A DNA stretch of 64,000 nucleotides. Origin: CAUJIW01 sp963205175 (GTDB lineage Bacteria; Pseudomonadota; Alphaproteobacteria; Sphingomonadales; Sphingomonadaceae). Shown piece after piece: positions 43,748 to 53,509 of this stretch. The notes below the pieces were generated by a model. It was not told the DNA's origin. It ran no database searches and worked only from the letters and a program-made list of their open reading frames with translations. Position numbers and translations under genes: made by a program. The stretch is from the NCBI GenBank assembly GCA_041060555.1, contig JBEUDS010000012.1; one strand, given 5' to 3'. How positions within the stretch are numbered: the first letter of the stretch is position 1; each line of letters opens with the position of its first letter.

Positions 43748-44169
43748 CCGATCCCGACCGCCTGCGTGCGATCATCGCCGCGCATCGCGACGCCGAGGGG
43801 CCGCTGCTGCCGATCCTGCATGACGTGCAGGCGGCGTTCGGCTGTATCGACGCGGCGGCCCAGGCCGCCATCGCCGCCGCCCTCAACCTCAGCCGGGCCG
43901 AGGTCCACGGGGTGGTGAGTTTCTACCATGATTTCAGCCAGACGCCGGACCACCGTCCGCTGGTGCAGCTCTGCCGGGCGGAAGCCTGCCAGGCGCGCGG
44001 CGCCGAGGCGCTGGCGGCGGTCGCACAGGTCGCGGCCGGCGAACGGGTGCGGGTGGCGGCCGTCTACTGCCTCGGTCTGTGCAGCGTCGGCCCCAATGCA
44101 CGCATCGGCGACCGGCTGCACGCACGACTGGACGAGGACGGCCTGACCAGGCTGATCGCCGCGCTATGA
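43744..44169 (+). CDS. fdsG: NAD-dependent formate dehydrogenase, gamma subunit
   Basis: 141-aa NuoE-like [2Fe-2S] subunit of the soluble FdsGBAD-type formate dehydrogenase. Cluster ligands are visible as CRAEACQARG and CLGLCSVGPNARI. It passes electrons between the FMN subunit and the clusters of the alpha subunit. ATG 43744 overlaps the fghA stop (ATGA), and the next gene overlaps this one in the same way. Confidence 0.93.
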   Translation: MTDPDRLRAIIAAHRDAEGPLLPILHDVQAAFGCIDAAAQAAIAAALNLSRAEVHGVVSFYHDFSQTPDHRPLVQLCRAEACQARGAEALAAVAQVAAGERVRVAAVYCLGLCSVGPNARIGDRLHARLDEDGLTRLIAAL

Positions 44170-45686
44170 TCCGGGTCCGCCTTGCCGACGACGCGCTGGC
44201 GATCGCCTGCGGTGCCGATGCGGTGGCGGCGGCGTTCGCGGCCGCCGGCTGCCTGGTGGAGCGCTGTTCCAGCTGGGGCCTGCACTGGCTGGAACCGCTG
44301 GCCGAGATTGACGGCCACGGGTTCGGGCCGCTGACGCCGGCCGATGTGTCCGCCGTGCTGGCGGGCCGTAGCGACAGGGGAATCGGTCCCATCGCCACCC
44401 ACCCGTTCCTGGCACGACAGCAGCGGCTCACCTTTGCCCGCGCCGGCAGGACGCGGCCGCTGAGCCTGGACGACTATGCGGCGACCGACGGCTGGGCCGG
44501 ACTGCGCCGGGCGCGCGCGCTGCCGCCGGAACAGGTGATCGCCGAGGTCGCCGGGTCGGGTTTGCGCGGGCGCGGCGGCGCCGGCTTTCCCGCCGGCGTC
44601 AAGTGGCGGACGGTGGCCGAGGCGGGAGGGCAATCGGGGACGGGGCGCAAATACATCGTCTGCAACGCCGACGAGGGCGACAGCGGCACCTTCGCCGATC
44701 GCATGCTGATGGAGGGTGATCCGTTCGCGCTGCTGGAGGGCATGGCCATTGCCGGTCACGCCGTCGGCGCCGGCCACGGCTATGTCTATGTGCGCAGCGA
44801 ATATCCCCATGCCATCGCCCGGCTGCGGGCGGCGGTCGCGCTGGCCGCACCCATCATCGCGCCGTTTGGCGTCGAGGTCCGGGTCGGCGCCGGTGCTTAT
44901 GTCTGCGGCGAGGAGACCGCGCTGCTGAACTCGCTGGAAGGGCGTCGGGGCGAGGTGCGCGCCAAGCCGCCGCTGCCGGCCCTGCACGGGCTGTTCGGCC
45001 GCCCGACCGTGGTCAACAACGTGCTGACGCTGGCGGCGGTGCCGCACATCCTGCGCGAGGGCGGCGCTGCTGCCTATCACGGTCTCGGCACCGGCCGTTC
45101 GCGGGGCACCATGCCGATCCAGCTCGCCGGTAACGTCAGGTATGGCGGGCTCTATGAAACGGCGTTCGGGATCACGCTCAACGCGCTGATCCACGACATC
45201 GGCGGCGGCACGGCTTCGGGCCGCCCGGTCAAGGCGGTGCAGGTGGGCGGGCCGCTGGGCGCCTACATTCACCCGGACCGGTTCGACCTGCCGTTCGACT
45301 ACGAGGCCTATGCCGCCGCCGACGCACTGATCGGCCACGGCGGCGTGGTGGTGTTCGACGACACGGCGGACATGGCGCGGCTGGCCCGCGTCGCCATGCA
45401 GTTCTGCGCCATCGAGAGCTGCGGCAAGTGCACGCCGTGTCGTATCGGCTCGACCCGTGGCGTCGAGCTGATCGATCGCCTGCGGGCACCGGCGCCCGCC
45501 GATGCCGTCGCGGCGCTACCGCAGATGCGCAACGCGCCCAAGGGCGGCCGCCGCCGCGCCGACGATCTCGCCCTGCTGGAGGAGCTGTGCGAGACGATGC
45601 GGTTCGGCTCGCTGTGTGCCCTGGGCGGCTTCACGCCGTATCCGGTGCTCTCGGCACTGCGGCAGTGGCCGGAGGATTTCGCATGA
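44166..45686 (+). CDS. fdsB: NAD-dependent formate dehydrogenase, beta subunit
   Basis: 506-aa NuoF-like subunit that binds FMN and NAD. The first ~120 residues are a NuoE-like/thioredoxin-type region; the nucleotide site includes GLRGRGGAGFPAGVKW and CNADEGDSGTFADR, and the C-terminal [4Fe-4S] site is ESCGKCTPCRIGSTRG. ATG 44166 overlaps the fdsG stop; the frame extends upstream into fdsG but is not used. The fdsA gene follows after 96 bases. Confidence 0.94.
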   Translation: MIRVRLADDALAIACGADAVAAAFAAAGCLVERCSSWGLHWLEPLAEIDGHGFGPLTPADVSAVLAGRSDRGIGPIATHPFLARQQRLTFARAGRTRPLSLDDYAATDGWAGLRRARALPPEQVIAEVAGSGLRGRGGAGFPAGVKWRTVAEAGGQSGTGRKYIVCNADEGDSGTFADRMLMEGDPFALLEGMAIAGHAVGAGHGYVYVRSEYPHAIARLRAAVALAAPIIAPFGVEVRVGAGAYVCGEETALLNSLEGRRGEVRAKPPLPALHGLFGRPTVVNNVLTLAAVPHILREGGAAAYHGLGTGRSRGTMPIQLAGNVRYGGLYETAFGITLNALIHDIGGGTASGRPVKAVQVGGPLGAYIHPDRFDLPFDYEAYAAADALIGHGGVVVFDDTADMARLARVAMQFCAIESCGKCTPCRIGSTRGVELIDRLRAPAPADAVAALPQMRNAPKGGRRRADDLALLEELCETMRFGSLCALGGFTPYPVLSALRQWPEDFA

Positions 45687-45782
45687 TGCCCCCCGCCGGT
45701 CGCTGCGCCGTACCGCACTCTCTGCTATCATCGGCGGTGTCCGCCCCTGATCGCCCGCTGTCTCGCGCAAGGGAGCCGCGCC

Positions 45783-48629
45783 ATGGGTTTTGAACGGCAG
45801 CCTGATTTCGGTACGCCCGAGGTGGTGGCGCCGCACGATGTCACGCTGAGCATCGACGGGCGCCCGGTGACGGTGCCGGCCGGCACCAGCGTCATGCGCG
45901 CCGCCGCCGTGGCCGGTGGCGCCATTCCCCGGCTGTGCGCCACCGACAGCCTTAACGCCTTTGGTTCCTGCCGGCTTTGCCTTGTCGAGGTGGAGGGCAT
46001 GCGCGGCACCCCCGCCAGCTGCACCACGCCGGTGGCCGAGGGCATGGTCGTGCACACCCAGACGCCTCGTCTGCAGAAGCTGCGCCGGGGTGTGATGGAA
46101 CTGTATATTTCCGATCATCCGCTCGACTGCCTGACCTGTGGCGCCAACAACGACTGCGAGCTGCAGGACATGGCCGCCGCCGTCGGTCTGCGTGATGTGC
46201 GCTACGGCTATCAGGGAGCGAACCACCTCGACGGCGCGTCCGATTCATCCAACCCCTATTTCGACTTCGATCCGGCCAAGTGCATCGTTTGCGCCCGCTG
46301 CGTGCGCGCCTGCGACGAGGTGCAGGGCACGCTGGCGCTCACCGTCACCGGGCGCGGCTTCCAGTCGGTGGTCAGTGCCGGGCAGGCGGATGATGACTTC
46401 CTGTCCAGCGAGTGCGTCAGCTGCGGCGCCTGCGTCCAGGCCTGTCCCACCGCCAGCCTGCAGGAAAAAAGCGTCAGGGCGATCGGCAAGCCGGAGCGGT
46501 CGGTGATCACCACCTGCGCCTATTGCGGCGTCGGCTGCACTTTCCGCGCCGAGATGCGCGGCGAGCAGCTGGTGCGGATGGTGCCCTGGAAGGACGGCAA
46601 GGCCAATCGTGGTCACAGCTGCGTCAAGGGCCGTTTCGCCTGGGGCTACGCCCACCACCAGGACCGCGTCACCACACCGATGATCCGCGAGTCGATCGAC
46701 CAGCCCTGGCGGCCGGTGAGCTGGGACGAGGCGCTCGGCTTCACCGCCGCCCGCCTGCGGGCCATCAGGGCGACGCACGGGCCGCGCGCGCTGGGCGGCA
46801 TCACGTCGAGCCGCTGCACCAACGAGGAAACGTTCCTGGTGCAGAAACTGGTACGCGCGGGCTTTGGTTCCAACAACGTCGACACCTGTGCACGGGTCTG
46901 CCATTCGCCCACCGGCTACGGCCTCAAGACCACGTTCGGCACCTCGGCGGGCACCCAGGATTTCGACAGCGTGATGGCGGCGGACGTCATCATGGTGATT
47001 GGCGCCAACCCCACCGACGCCCATCCGGTATTCGCCAGCCGGCTGAAACGCCGGCTGCGCCAGGGGGCGCGGCTGATCGTCATCGACCCGCGCCGCATCG
47101 ATCTGGTGCGCAGTCCCCGCGTCGAGGCGGCGCATCACCTGGCGTTGCGGCCAGGCACCAACGTGGCGGTGCTGACCGCGATGGCACATGTCGTCGTTAC
47201 CGAGGGCCTGGGCGACGCGGCGTTCGTCAGCGCCCGTTGCGACGCCGACAGCCATGAGGACTGGGCCCGCTTCGTCGCCGACACCCGCCACAGCCCGGAA
47301 GCGCTGGAGGCCGTCACCGGCGTGCCGGCGGCGACGGTGCGCGCCGCCGCGCGGCTCTATGCCACCGGCGGCAACGCCGCGATCTATTATGGCCTCGGCG
47401 TCACCGAGCACAGCCAGGGCTCGTCGACAGTGATGGCGATCGCCAACCTGGCGATGGCGACCGGCAACATCGGCCGGCCGGGCGTGGGCGTCAATCCGCT
47501 GCGCGGCCAGAACAATGTCCAGGGTTCGTGCGACATGGGCAGTTTCCCCCATGAGCTGTCGGGCTACCGTCACGTCGCCGACGCCGCGACGCGGGCGCTG
47601 TTCGAGCGCGACTGGGGCGTCAGCCTGGACCCCGAACCGGGTCTGCGCATCCCCAACATGCTCGACGCCGCGCTCGACGGGTCGTTCCGGGCGATCTACA
47701 TCCAGGGCGAGGACATTCTCCAGTCCGATCCCGACAGCCGGCATGTCGCGGCCGGGCTGGCGGCGATGGAGCTGGTCATCGTCCACGACCTGTTCCTCAA
47801 CGAGACGGCGACCTACGCCCATGTCTTCCTGCCCGGTTCGACCTTTCTGGAGAAGGACGGCACCTTCACCAACGCCGAGCGGCGCATCCAGCGGGTGCGC
47901 AAGGTGATGACGCCCGCCAGCGGTATGGCGGACTGGGAGGTGACCCAGGCGCTCGCCAACGCCCTCGGGCTTGGCTGGCGCTACACGCACCCCGGCGAGA
48001 TCATGGACGAGATCGCCCGGCTGACGCCGAGTTTCGCCGGCGTGTCATATGCCCGGCTGGAACAGGCGGGCTCGCTGCAGTGGCCGGTCAACGACGCCGC
48101 GCCGGAAGGCTCGCCGATCATGCATGTGGAGGGCTTCGTGCGTGGCCGCGGTCAGTTCGTGGTCACCGACTATGTGCCGACCGACGAGAAAACCGGACCG
48201 CGGTTTCCGCTGCTGCTGACGACCGGGCGCATCCTCAGCCAGTACAATGTGGGCGCCCAGACCCGACGCACCGCCAACACCGTCTGGCATCAGGAGGATG
48301 TGCTGGAGATCCACCCGGCCGACGCGGAGAATCGCGGTGTCCGCAGTGGCGACTGGGTGCGGCTGGCCAGCCGCAAGGGCGAGACGACCCTGCGCGCCCT
48401 GGTGACGGACCGGGTGGCACCCGGGGTGGTCTACACCACCTTCCATCACCCGGAGACCCAGGCCAACGTGGTCACCACCGACTATTCCGACTGGGCCACC
48501 AACTGCCCCGAGTACAAGGTGACGGCGGTGCAGGTGACGCCCTCCAACGGCCCCAGCGACTGGCAGCGGCAACAGGCGGCGCTCGCCGAGCGGTCGCGGC
48601 GTGTCCTGGCCGTCGATGCCGCGGGCTGA
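45783..48629 (+). CDS. fdsA: NAD-dependent formate dehydrogenase, alpha (molybdenum) subunit
   Basis: 948-aa catalytic subunit oxidising formate to CO2 at a bis-MGD molybdenum (or tungsten) centre. The N-terminal part carries [2Fe-2S] (GSCRLCLVEVEG), a His-ligated [4Fe-4S] NuoG-like region (DHPLDCLTCGANNDC), two ferredoxin clusters (CIVCARCVRAC, CVSCGACVQACP) and the CAYCGVGCTF cluster. The metal ligand is Cys373 with His374 in RVCHSPTG, so it is a cysteine, not a selenocysteine enzyme. The C-terminal MGD-binding domain ends near 48600. The ~95-base gap before it breaks the otherwise overlapping operon. Confidence 0.96.
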   Translation: MGFERQPDFGTPEVVAPHDVTLSIDGRPVTVPAGTSVMRAAAVAGGAIPRLCATDSLNAFGSCRLCLVEVEGMRGTPASCTTPVAEGMVVHTQTPRLQKLRRGVMELYISDHPLDCLTCGANNDCELQDMAAAVGLRDVRYGYQGANHLDGASDSSNPYFDFDPAKCIVCARCVRACDEVQGTLALTVTGRGFQSVVSAGQADDDFLSSECVSCGACVQACPTASLQEKSVRAIGKPERSVITTCAYCGVGCTFRAEMRGEQLVRMVPWKDGKANRGHSCVKGRFAWGYAHHQDRVTTPMIRESIDQPWRPVSWDEALGFTAARLRAIRATHGPRALGGITSSRCTNEETFLVQKLVRAGFGSNNVDTCARVCHSPTGYGLKTTFGTSAGTQDFDSVMAADVIMVIGANPTDAHPVFASRLKRRLRQGARLIVIDPRRIDLVRSPRVEAAHHLALRPGTNVAVLTAMAHVVVTEGLGDAAFVSARCDADSHEDWARFVADTRHSPEALEAVTGVPAATVRAAARLYATGGNAAIYYGLGVTEHSQGSSTVMAIANLAMATGNIGRPGVGVNPLRGQNNVQGSCDMGSFPHELSGYRHVADAATRALFERDWGVSLDPEPGLRIPNMLDAALDGSFRAIYIQGEDILQSDPDSRHVAAGLAAMELVIVHDLFLNETATYAHVFLPGSTFLEKDGTFTNAERRIQRVRKVMTPASGMADWEVTQALANALGLGWRYTHPGEIMDEIARLTPSFAGVSYARLEQAGSLQWPVNDAAPEGSPIMHVEGFVRGRGQFVVTDYVPTDEKTGPRFPLLLTTGRILSQYNVGAQTRRTANTVWHQEDVLEIHPADAENRGVRSGDWVRLASRKGETTLRALVTDRVAPGVVYTTFHHPETQANVVTTDYSDWATNCPEYKVTAVQVTPSNGPSDWQRQQAALAERSRRVLAVDAAG

Positions 48630-48656
48630 CGGACGGCGGTCGAGGGAGCACGCCTG

Positions 48657-48860
48657 ATGGACAACGAACGCCTGATCCGCATGGCCAACCAGATCGCCCG
48701 CAACCTCGCTGTTCGGGGCGAGGCGGCGGCCGCCGCCGCCACCGCCGATCACATCCGGCAGTTCTGGGATCCGCGCATGCGCGCGGCCCTGCTCGCCGTC
48801 GACCGGGCGGCCCTGTCGCCGATCGCCGCCGCCGCCGTGACCAGGCTCGCCGCCGCCTAG
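48657..48860 (+). CDS. fdsD: Formate dehydrogenase delta subunit
   Basis: 67-aa helical protein. MDNERLIRMANQIARNL and HIRQFWDPRMRAALLA are typical of the small FdsD subunit that stabilises the complex. It follows fdsA by 27 bases. The FdsC/FdhD-type sulfurtransferase gene that often lies between fdsA and fdsD in other bacteria is absent here, so that chaperone must be elsewhere. Confidence 0.85.
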   Translation: MDNERLIRMANQIARNLAVRGEAAAAAATADHIRQFWDPRMRAALLAVDRAALSPIAAAAVTRLAAA

Positions 48861-48891
48861 CCCTCGGACGAGGGGACCGGGGCGGTGCGAC

Positions 48892-51800
48892 TCAGGCGGG
48901 CTGGCGCACTGACGGACTGGCGTCAGGGCTGGTGTCGCTGAGCGGCTGCGGGATGCGGCTGACCATCTCCTTCGGGCAGACCTGCCAGAACTTCAGCCGC
49001 TCGCGGTCCCAGTTGGCGAGCAGGTTGTAGGCCCACTTCGAGGCGGTCTCGCGCACATGCTCCTCGATCAGCGCCTTCAGCTCGGCCTCCCAGTGGGCCG
49101 AGGCCAGCCGCTGATAGACCACCGACTCGTCGTTGACGCGGTGGGCGAAGTCGTCGTCGCGGTCGTAGATGTAGGCCATGCCGCCGGTCATGCCGGCCGC
49201 GAAATTGTCGCCGACGCTGCCGAGAATCACCGCCGTGCCGCCGGTCATGTACTCACAGCCGTTGGCGCCGCAGCCTTCCACCACCACGACCGCGCCGGAG
49301 TTGCGCACCGCGAAGCGCTCGCCGGCCTGGCCGGCGGCGAACAGCCGGCCGGCGGTGGCGCCGTAGAGCACGGTGTTGCCGATGATGGTGTTGTCCTGCG
49401 TCTCCAGCGGGCTCGACACCATCGGCCGCACGACGATGGTGGCGCCCGACAGCCCCTTGCCGACATAGTCGTTGGCGTCGCCGAACACTTCCAGCTTCAG
49501 ACCCTGCACCGCGAAGGCGCCCAGCGACTGGCCGCAGGTGCCGCGCAGCCGCACCGTCACATGGCCGGGCTTCAACCCCTTCATGCCGAACTTGCGGGTC
49601 AGATGGCTGGAGAAGCGGGTGCCGATGGCGCGCATGGTGTTGCGCACCGAATAGGTCAGCTGCATCTTCTCGCCGCGTTCGAACACCGCGCGCGCGTCCA
49701 CCAGCATCTGGGCGTCCAGCGTGTCCGGTACCGGGTTGCGGTGGGTCGGGATGTTGAACCGCCGCTTGTCCGGCGCGGCGTCGACCTTGGCGAGAATCGG
49801 GTTGAGGTCGAGGTCGTCGAGATGCTCGGCGCCCCGGCTGATCTGGCGCAGCAGCTCGGTGCGGCCGACGATCTCGTCGAGCGTGCGGGCGCCCAGCCGG
49901 GCGAGAATCTCGCGCACTTCCTCGGCGATGAAGGTCATCAGGTTGATGACCTTCTCCGGCGAGCCGTCGAACTTGCGCCGCAGCGCCTCGTCCTGGGTGC
50001 ACACACCCACCGGGCAGGTGTTGGCATGGCACTGGCGGACCATGATGCAGCCCATGGCGACCAGGCTCAGCGTGCCGATGCCGAATTCCTCGGCGCCGAG
50101 GATGGCGGCCATGACGATGTCGCGGCCGGTCTTGAGGCCGCCGTCGGTGCGCAGCTTCACCCGGTGGCGCAGCCCGTTGAGGGTGAGCACCTGGTTGACC
50201 TCCGACAGCCCCATCTCCCACGGCGTGCCGGCGTATTTGACCGAGGTCTGCGGACTGGCGCCGGTGCCGCCGACGTGGCCGGAGACCAGAATCACGTCGG
50301 CATGGGCCTTGGCGACGCCGGCCGCCACGGTGCCGATGCCCGCCGACGACACCAGCTTCACGCACACCCGCGCGTCGGGGTTGATCTGCTTCAGGTCGTA
50401 GATGAGCTGGGCGAGGTCCTCGATCGAGTAGATGTCGTGGTGCGGCGGCGGCGAGATCAGCGTCACGCCGGGCGTCGAGTGGCGCAGGCGGGCGATCATC
50501 TCGGTCACCTTGAAGCCGGGCAGCTGGCCGCCCTCGCCGGGCTTGGCGCCCTGGGCGACCTTGATCTCCAGCTCCTCGCAGGCGTTGAGATATTCCGCCG
50601 TCACGCCGAAGCGGCCGGAGGCCACCTGCTTGATCGGCGAATTGGCGTTGTCGCCGTTGTCGTAGGGCTGGTAGCGGGCGCTGTCCTCGCCGCCCTCGCC
50701 CGACACCGACTTGGCGCCGATGCGGTTCATGGCGATGGTCAGCGTCTCGTGCGCCTCCGGCGACAGCGCGCCGAGGCTCATGCCCGGCGTGATGAAGCGC
50801 TTGCGGATCTCGGTGATCGACTCCACTTCCTCCAGCGCCACCGGCGTCTTCGACCAGTTGAACTCCAGCAGGTCGCGCAGCGATACCGGCGGCATGTCAC
50901 GGATGCCGCGCGAGAATTGCAGGTAGGTGGAATAGCTGTCGGTGGCGACCGCCTGCTGCAGCAGATGGATGAGCTGGCCCTGATAGGCGTGCAGCTCGCC
51001 CCTGGCGCGGTAGCGGTAGAGGCCGCCCACCGGCAGTGCCACCACGTCCTCGTTGAAGGCTTTCTCGTGCTTCTCGGTGACATTGCGGTGGATCGAGTTC
51101 AGGCCCATGCCGGAAATCTTGCTCGGCATGCCGGGGAAGAATTCGTTGACCAGCGCGCGCGACAGGCCGACCGCCTCGAAGTTGTAGCCGCCACGGTAGG
51201 ACGAGATCACCGCGATGCCCATCTTGGCCATGATTTTCAGCAGGCCGTCGTTGATCGCCTTGCGGTAGCGCCGCACGCAGTCCTCAAGGTCGAGGTCGCC
51301 GAACAGGCCACGGGCATGGCGGTCGGCGATCGCCTCGTGCGTCAGGTAGGCGTTGACGGTGGTGGCGCCGACGCCGATCAGCACCGCGAAATAGTGGGTG
51401 TCCATGCATTCGGCGGAGCGCACGTTGATGGAGGCGAAGGTGCGCAGACCCTTGCGCACCAGGCTGGTGTGCACGCCGGCGGCGGCGAGGATCATCGGGA
51501 TGGCGACGCGGCTCGCCGACACCAGCTCGTCGGTGAGGAACAGCTGGCTCTTGCCCGAGCGCACCGCCAGCTCCGCCTCGGTGCGGATGCGGGCGATGGC
51601 GGCCTTCAGCGCCTCCGGTCCGGCGCCGGCCTCGAAGGTGCAGTCGATCACCTGGGCGTTGTCGCCGAAGTGTTCGATCAGCTTTTCCCATTCGCCGTTG
51701 AGCAGCACCGGGCTGTCCAGCACCATCACGTCGGGCTGGCGGGCGTCGCGGTCGAGCACGTTGGCGAAATTGCCGAAGCGCGTCTTCAGGCTCATCACCC

Positions 51801-53445
51801 GGTCCTCGCGCAGGCTGTCGATCGGCGGATTGGTGACCTGGCTGAAATTCTGCCGGAAGAAGTGGCTCAGGCAGCGCGGGTTGTCGGAGATGACCGCCAG
51901 CGGCGTGTCGTCACCCATCGAGCCGACCGCCTCCTTGCCGTCCTCGGCCATCGGGTGGAGGATCAGCTCCAGATCCTCCAGCGTGATGCCGGCGGCGACC
52001 TGGCGACGGCGCAGCTCGTCGCGGCTGAACGTCGCCGGCTTGCGGAAGCCCGGCGGCAGCACGTCCTCCATGGTCTTGAAGTCCTGCACCCAGTCGGCAT
52101 AGGGCTGGGCGGCGGCGATGCGGTCCTTGATCGCCAGGTCGTTGTAGAAACGGCCCTCGTCGAGGTCGACGGCGATCATCCGGCCCGGGCCCAGCCGGCC
52201 CTTCTCGCGCACGCTGTTCTCCGGCACCTGCACCATGCCGGCTTCCGAGCCGACGATCAGCACGCCGTCCTGGGTGATGGTGTAGCGCATCGGCCGCAGG
52301 GCGTTGCGGTCCATGCCAGCCACCACCCAGCGGCCGTCGGTCATGGCCAGCGCCGCCGGGCCGTCCCATGGCTCCATCACCGAATTGAAGAAGGCGTACA
52401 TGTGCCGGTGGGCGTCCGGCATCGAGGTCTTCTTGGTCCAGCTCTCCGGCACCATCATCAGCTTGGTGGTCGGCGCGTCGCGGCCGGCGCGCACGATCGC
52501 CTCGAACACCGCGTCGAAGGCGGCGGTGTCGGAGGCGCCGGCGGGGATGATCGGCTTGATGTCCTCGGAATGCTCGCCGAAGCTCAGGCTGGCCATGCGG
52601 ATTTCATGGCTCTTCATCCAGTTGGCGTTGCCGCGGATGGTGTTGATCTCGCCATTGTGGGCGACCATGCGGAACGGCTGGGCCAGCCACCACTGCGGGA
52701 AGGTGTTGGTGGAATAGCGCTGGTGGTAGATGGCGAAACGCGAGACGAAGCGCTCGTCCTGCAGGTCCGGGTAGAACACCGACAGTTCCTGGGCGAGGAA
52801 CAGACCCTTGTAGATGATCGACCGGCACGACAGCGAGCAGATGTAGAAGCCCGAGATCTGTGCCGCGATGATCTTCTTCTCGATGCGCCGGCGGATCAGA
52901 TAGAGGGTGCGTTCGAAGGCCGCCGCGTCCTCGTCGTCGCGCGGGTTGCACAGCAGGATCTGCTCGATCTCCGGGCGCGACAGCGCCGCCTTCTCGCCGA
53001 TCACCGAGGTGTCGACCGGCACCTGGCGCCAGCCGTAGATTTCGTAGCCGGCGTCGATGATCTCGGTCTCGACGATCTGCCGGCAGGACTCCTGGTCGCC
53101 GAGGTTGGTGCGCGGCATGAACACCTGGCCGACCGCGATCAACCCCGGCTTGGGGGCGTGGCCTGTGCGCTCGATATGCTCCTCGAAGAAGGCACGCGGA
53201 ATCTCGACATGGATGCCGGCGCCGTCGCCGGTCTTGCCGTCGGCATCCACCGCGCCGCGATGCCACACCGCCTTCAGTGCGTCGATCGCCGCCGTCACCA
53301 CCCGGCGCGACGGCTTGCCGTCGAGGGCGGCCACCAGGCCGACGCCGCAGGAGTCGTGCTCCTCGTCGGCGCGGTACAGCCCCTCGTGCTGCAACCGAGC
53401 CCGCTCGGCGGCCATCCAGGAAACGATATCGGTCTGTTCGGTCAT
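48892..53445 (-). CDS. gltB: Glutamate synthase (NADPH) large subunit
   Basis: GltB converts glutamine plus 2-oxoglutarate to two glutamates together with GltD. The 1517-aa protein has a 32-residue propeptide and then Cys33 (CGVGLVAAL), the glutaminase nucleophile; a central domain; the FMN-binding synthase domain (SGEGGEDSARYQPY, GQLPGFKVTEMI); the [3Fe-4S] site CIMVRQCHANTCPVGVC; and the C-terminal beta-helix with repeated Gly motifs. AGGAGGGTGAC precedes the ATG. It is downstream of gltD in the same operon. Confidence 0.98.
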   Translation of the reverse strand: MTEQTDIVSWMAAERARLQHEGLYRADEEHDSCGVGLVAALDGKPSRRVVTAAIDALKAVWHRGAVDADGKTGDGAGIHVEIPRAFFEEHIERTGHAPKPGLIAVGQVFMPRTNLGDQESCRQIVETEIIDAGYEIYGWRQVPVDTSVIGEKAALSRPEIEQILLCNPRDDEDAAAFERTLYLIRRRIEKKIIAAQISGFYICSLSCRSIIYKGLFLAQELSVFYPDLQDERFVSRFAIYHQRYSTNTFPQWWLAQPFRMVAHNGEINTIRGNANWMKSHEIRMASLSFGEHSEDIKPIIPAGASDTAAFDAVFEAIVRAGRDAPTTKLMMVPESWTKKTSMPDAHRHMYAFFNSVMEPWDGPAALAMTDGRWVVAGMDRNALRPMRYTITQDGVLIVGSEAGMVQVPENSVREKGRLGPGRMIAVDLDEGRFYNDLAIKDRIAAAQPYADWVQDFKTMEDVLPPGFRKPATFSRDELRRRQVAAGITLEDLELILHPMAEDGKEAVGSMGDDTPLAVISDNPRCLSHFFRQNFSQVTNPPIDSLREDRVMSLKTRFGNFANVLDRDARQPDVMVLDSPVLLNGEWEKLIEHFGDNAQVIDCTFEAGAGPEALKAAIARIRTEAELAVRSGKSQLFLTDELVSASRVAIPMILAAAGVHTSLVRKGLRTFASINVRSAECMDTHYFAVLIGVGATTVNAYLTHEAIADRHARGLFGDLDLEDCVRRYRKAINDGLLKIMAKMGIAVISSYRGGYNFEAVGLSRALVNEFFPGMPSKISGMGLNSIHRNVTEKHEKAFNEDVVALPVGGLYRYRARGELHAYQGQLIHLLQQAVATDSYSTYLQFSRGIRDMPPVSLRDLLEFNWSKTPVALEEVESITEIRKRFITPGMSLGALSPEAHETLTIAMNRIGAKSVSGEGGEDSARYQPYDNGDNANSPIKQVASGRFGVTAEYLNACEELEIKVAQGAKPGEGGQLPGFKVTEMIARLRHSTPGVTLISPPPHHDIYSIEDLAQLIYDLKQINPDARVCVKLVSSAGIGTVAAGVAKAHADVILVSGHVGGTGASPQTSVKYAGTPWEMGLSEVNQVLTLNGLRHRVKLRTDGGLKTGRDIVMAAILGAEEFGIGTLSLVAMGCIMVRQCHANTCPVGVCTQDEALRRKFDGSPEKVINLMTFIAEEVREILARLGARTLDEIVGRTELLRQISRGAEHLDDLDLNPILAKVDAAPDKRRFNIPTHRNPVPDTLDAQMLVDARAVFERGEKMQLTYSVRNTMRAIGTRFSSHLTRKFGMKGLKPGHVTVRLRGTCGQSLGAFAVQGLKLEVFGDANDYVGKGLSGATIVVRPMVSSPLETQDNTIIGNTVLYGATAGRLFAAGQAGERFAVRNSGAVVVVEGCGANGCEYMTGGTAVILGSVGDNFAAGMTGGMAYIYDRDDDFAHRVNDESVVYQRLASAHWEAELKALIEEHVRETASKWAYNLLANWDRERLKFWQVCPKEMVSRIPQPLSDTSPDASPSVRQPA

Positions 53446-53509
53446 GTCACCCTCCTTCGGGGACGGGAAAATCGGTCGGTCGGTTGCCGGGGGCGCGGGC
53501 GACGGCGCC

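Noticed and set aside
45684..45793. Small gene between fdsB and fdsA
   Set aside because: The short frame overlaps both genes and has no ribosome-binding site or recognisable content.
46860..46910. Selenocysteine in formate dehydrogenase alpha subunit
   Set aside because: The metal-ligand codon at 46899 is TGC (Cys373), with no in-frame TGA in the gene.
48861..48874. Terminator between fdsD and gltB
   Set aside because: CCCTC-GGAC-GAGGG is only five base pairs with no T tract.
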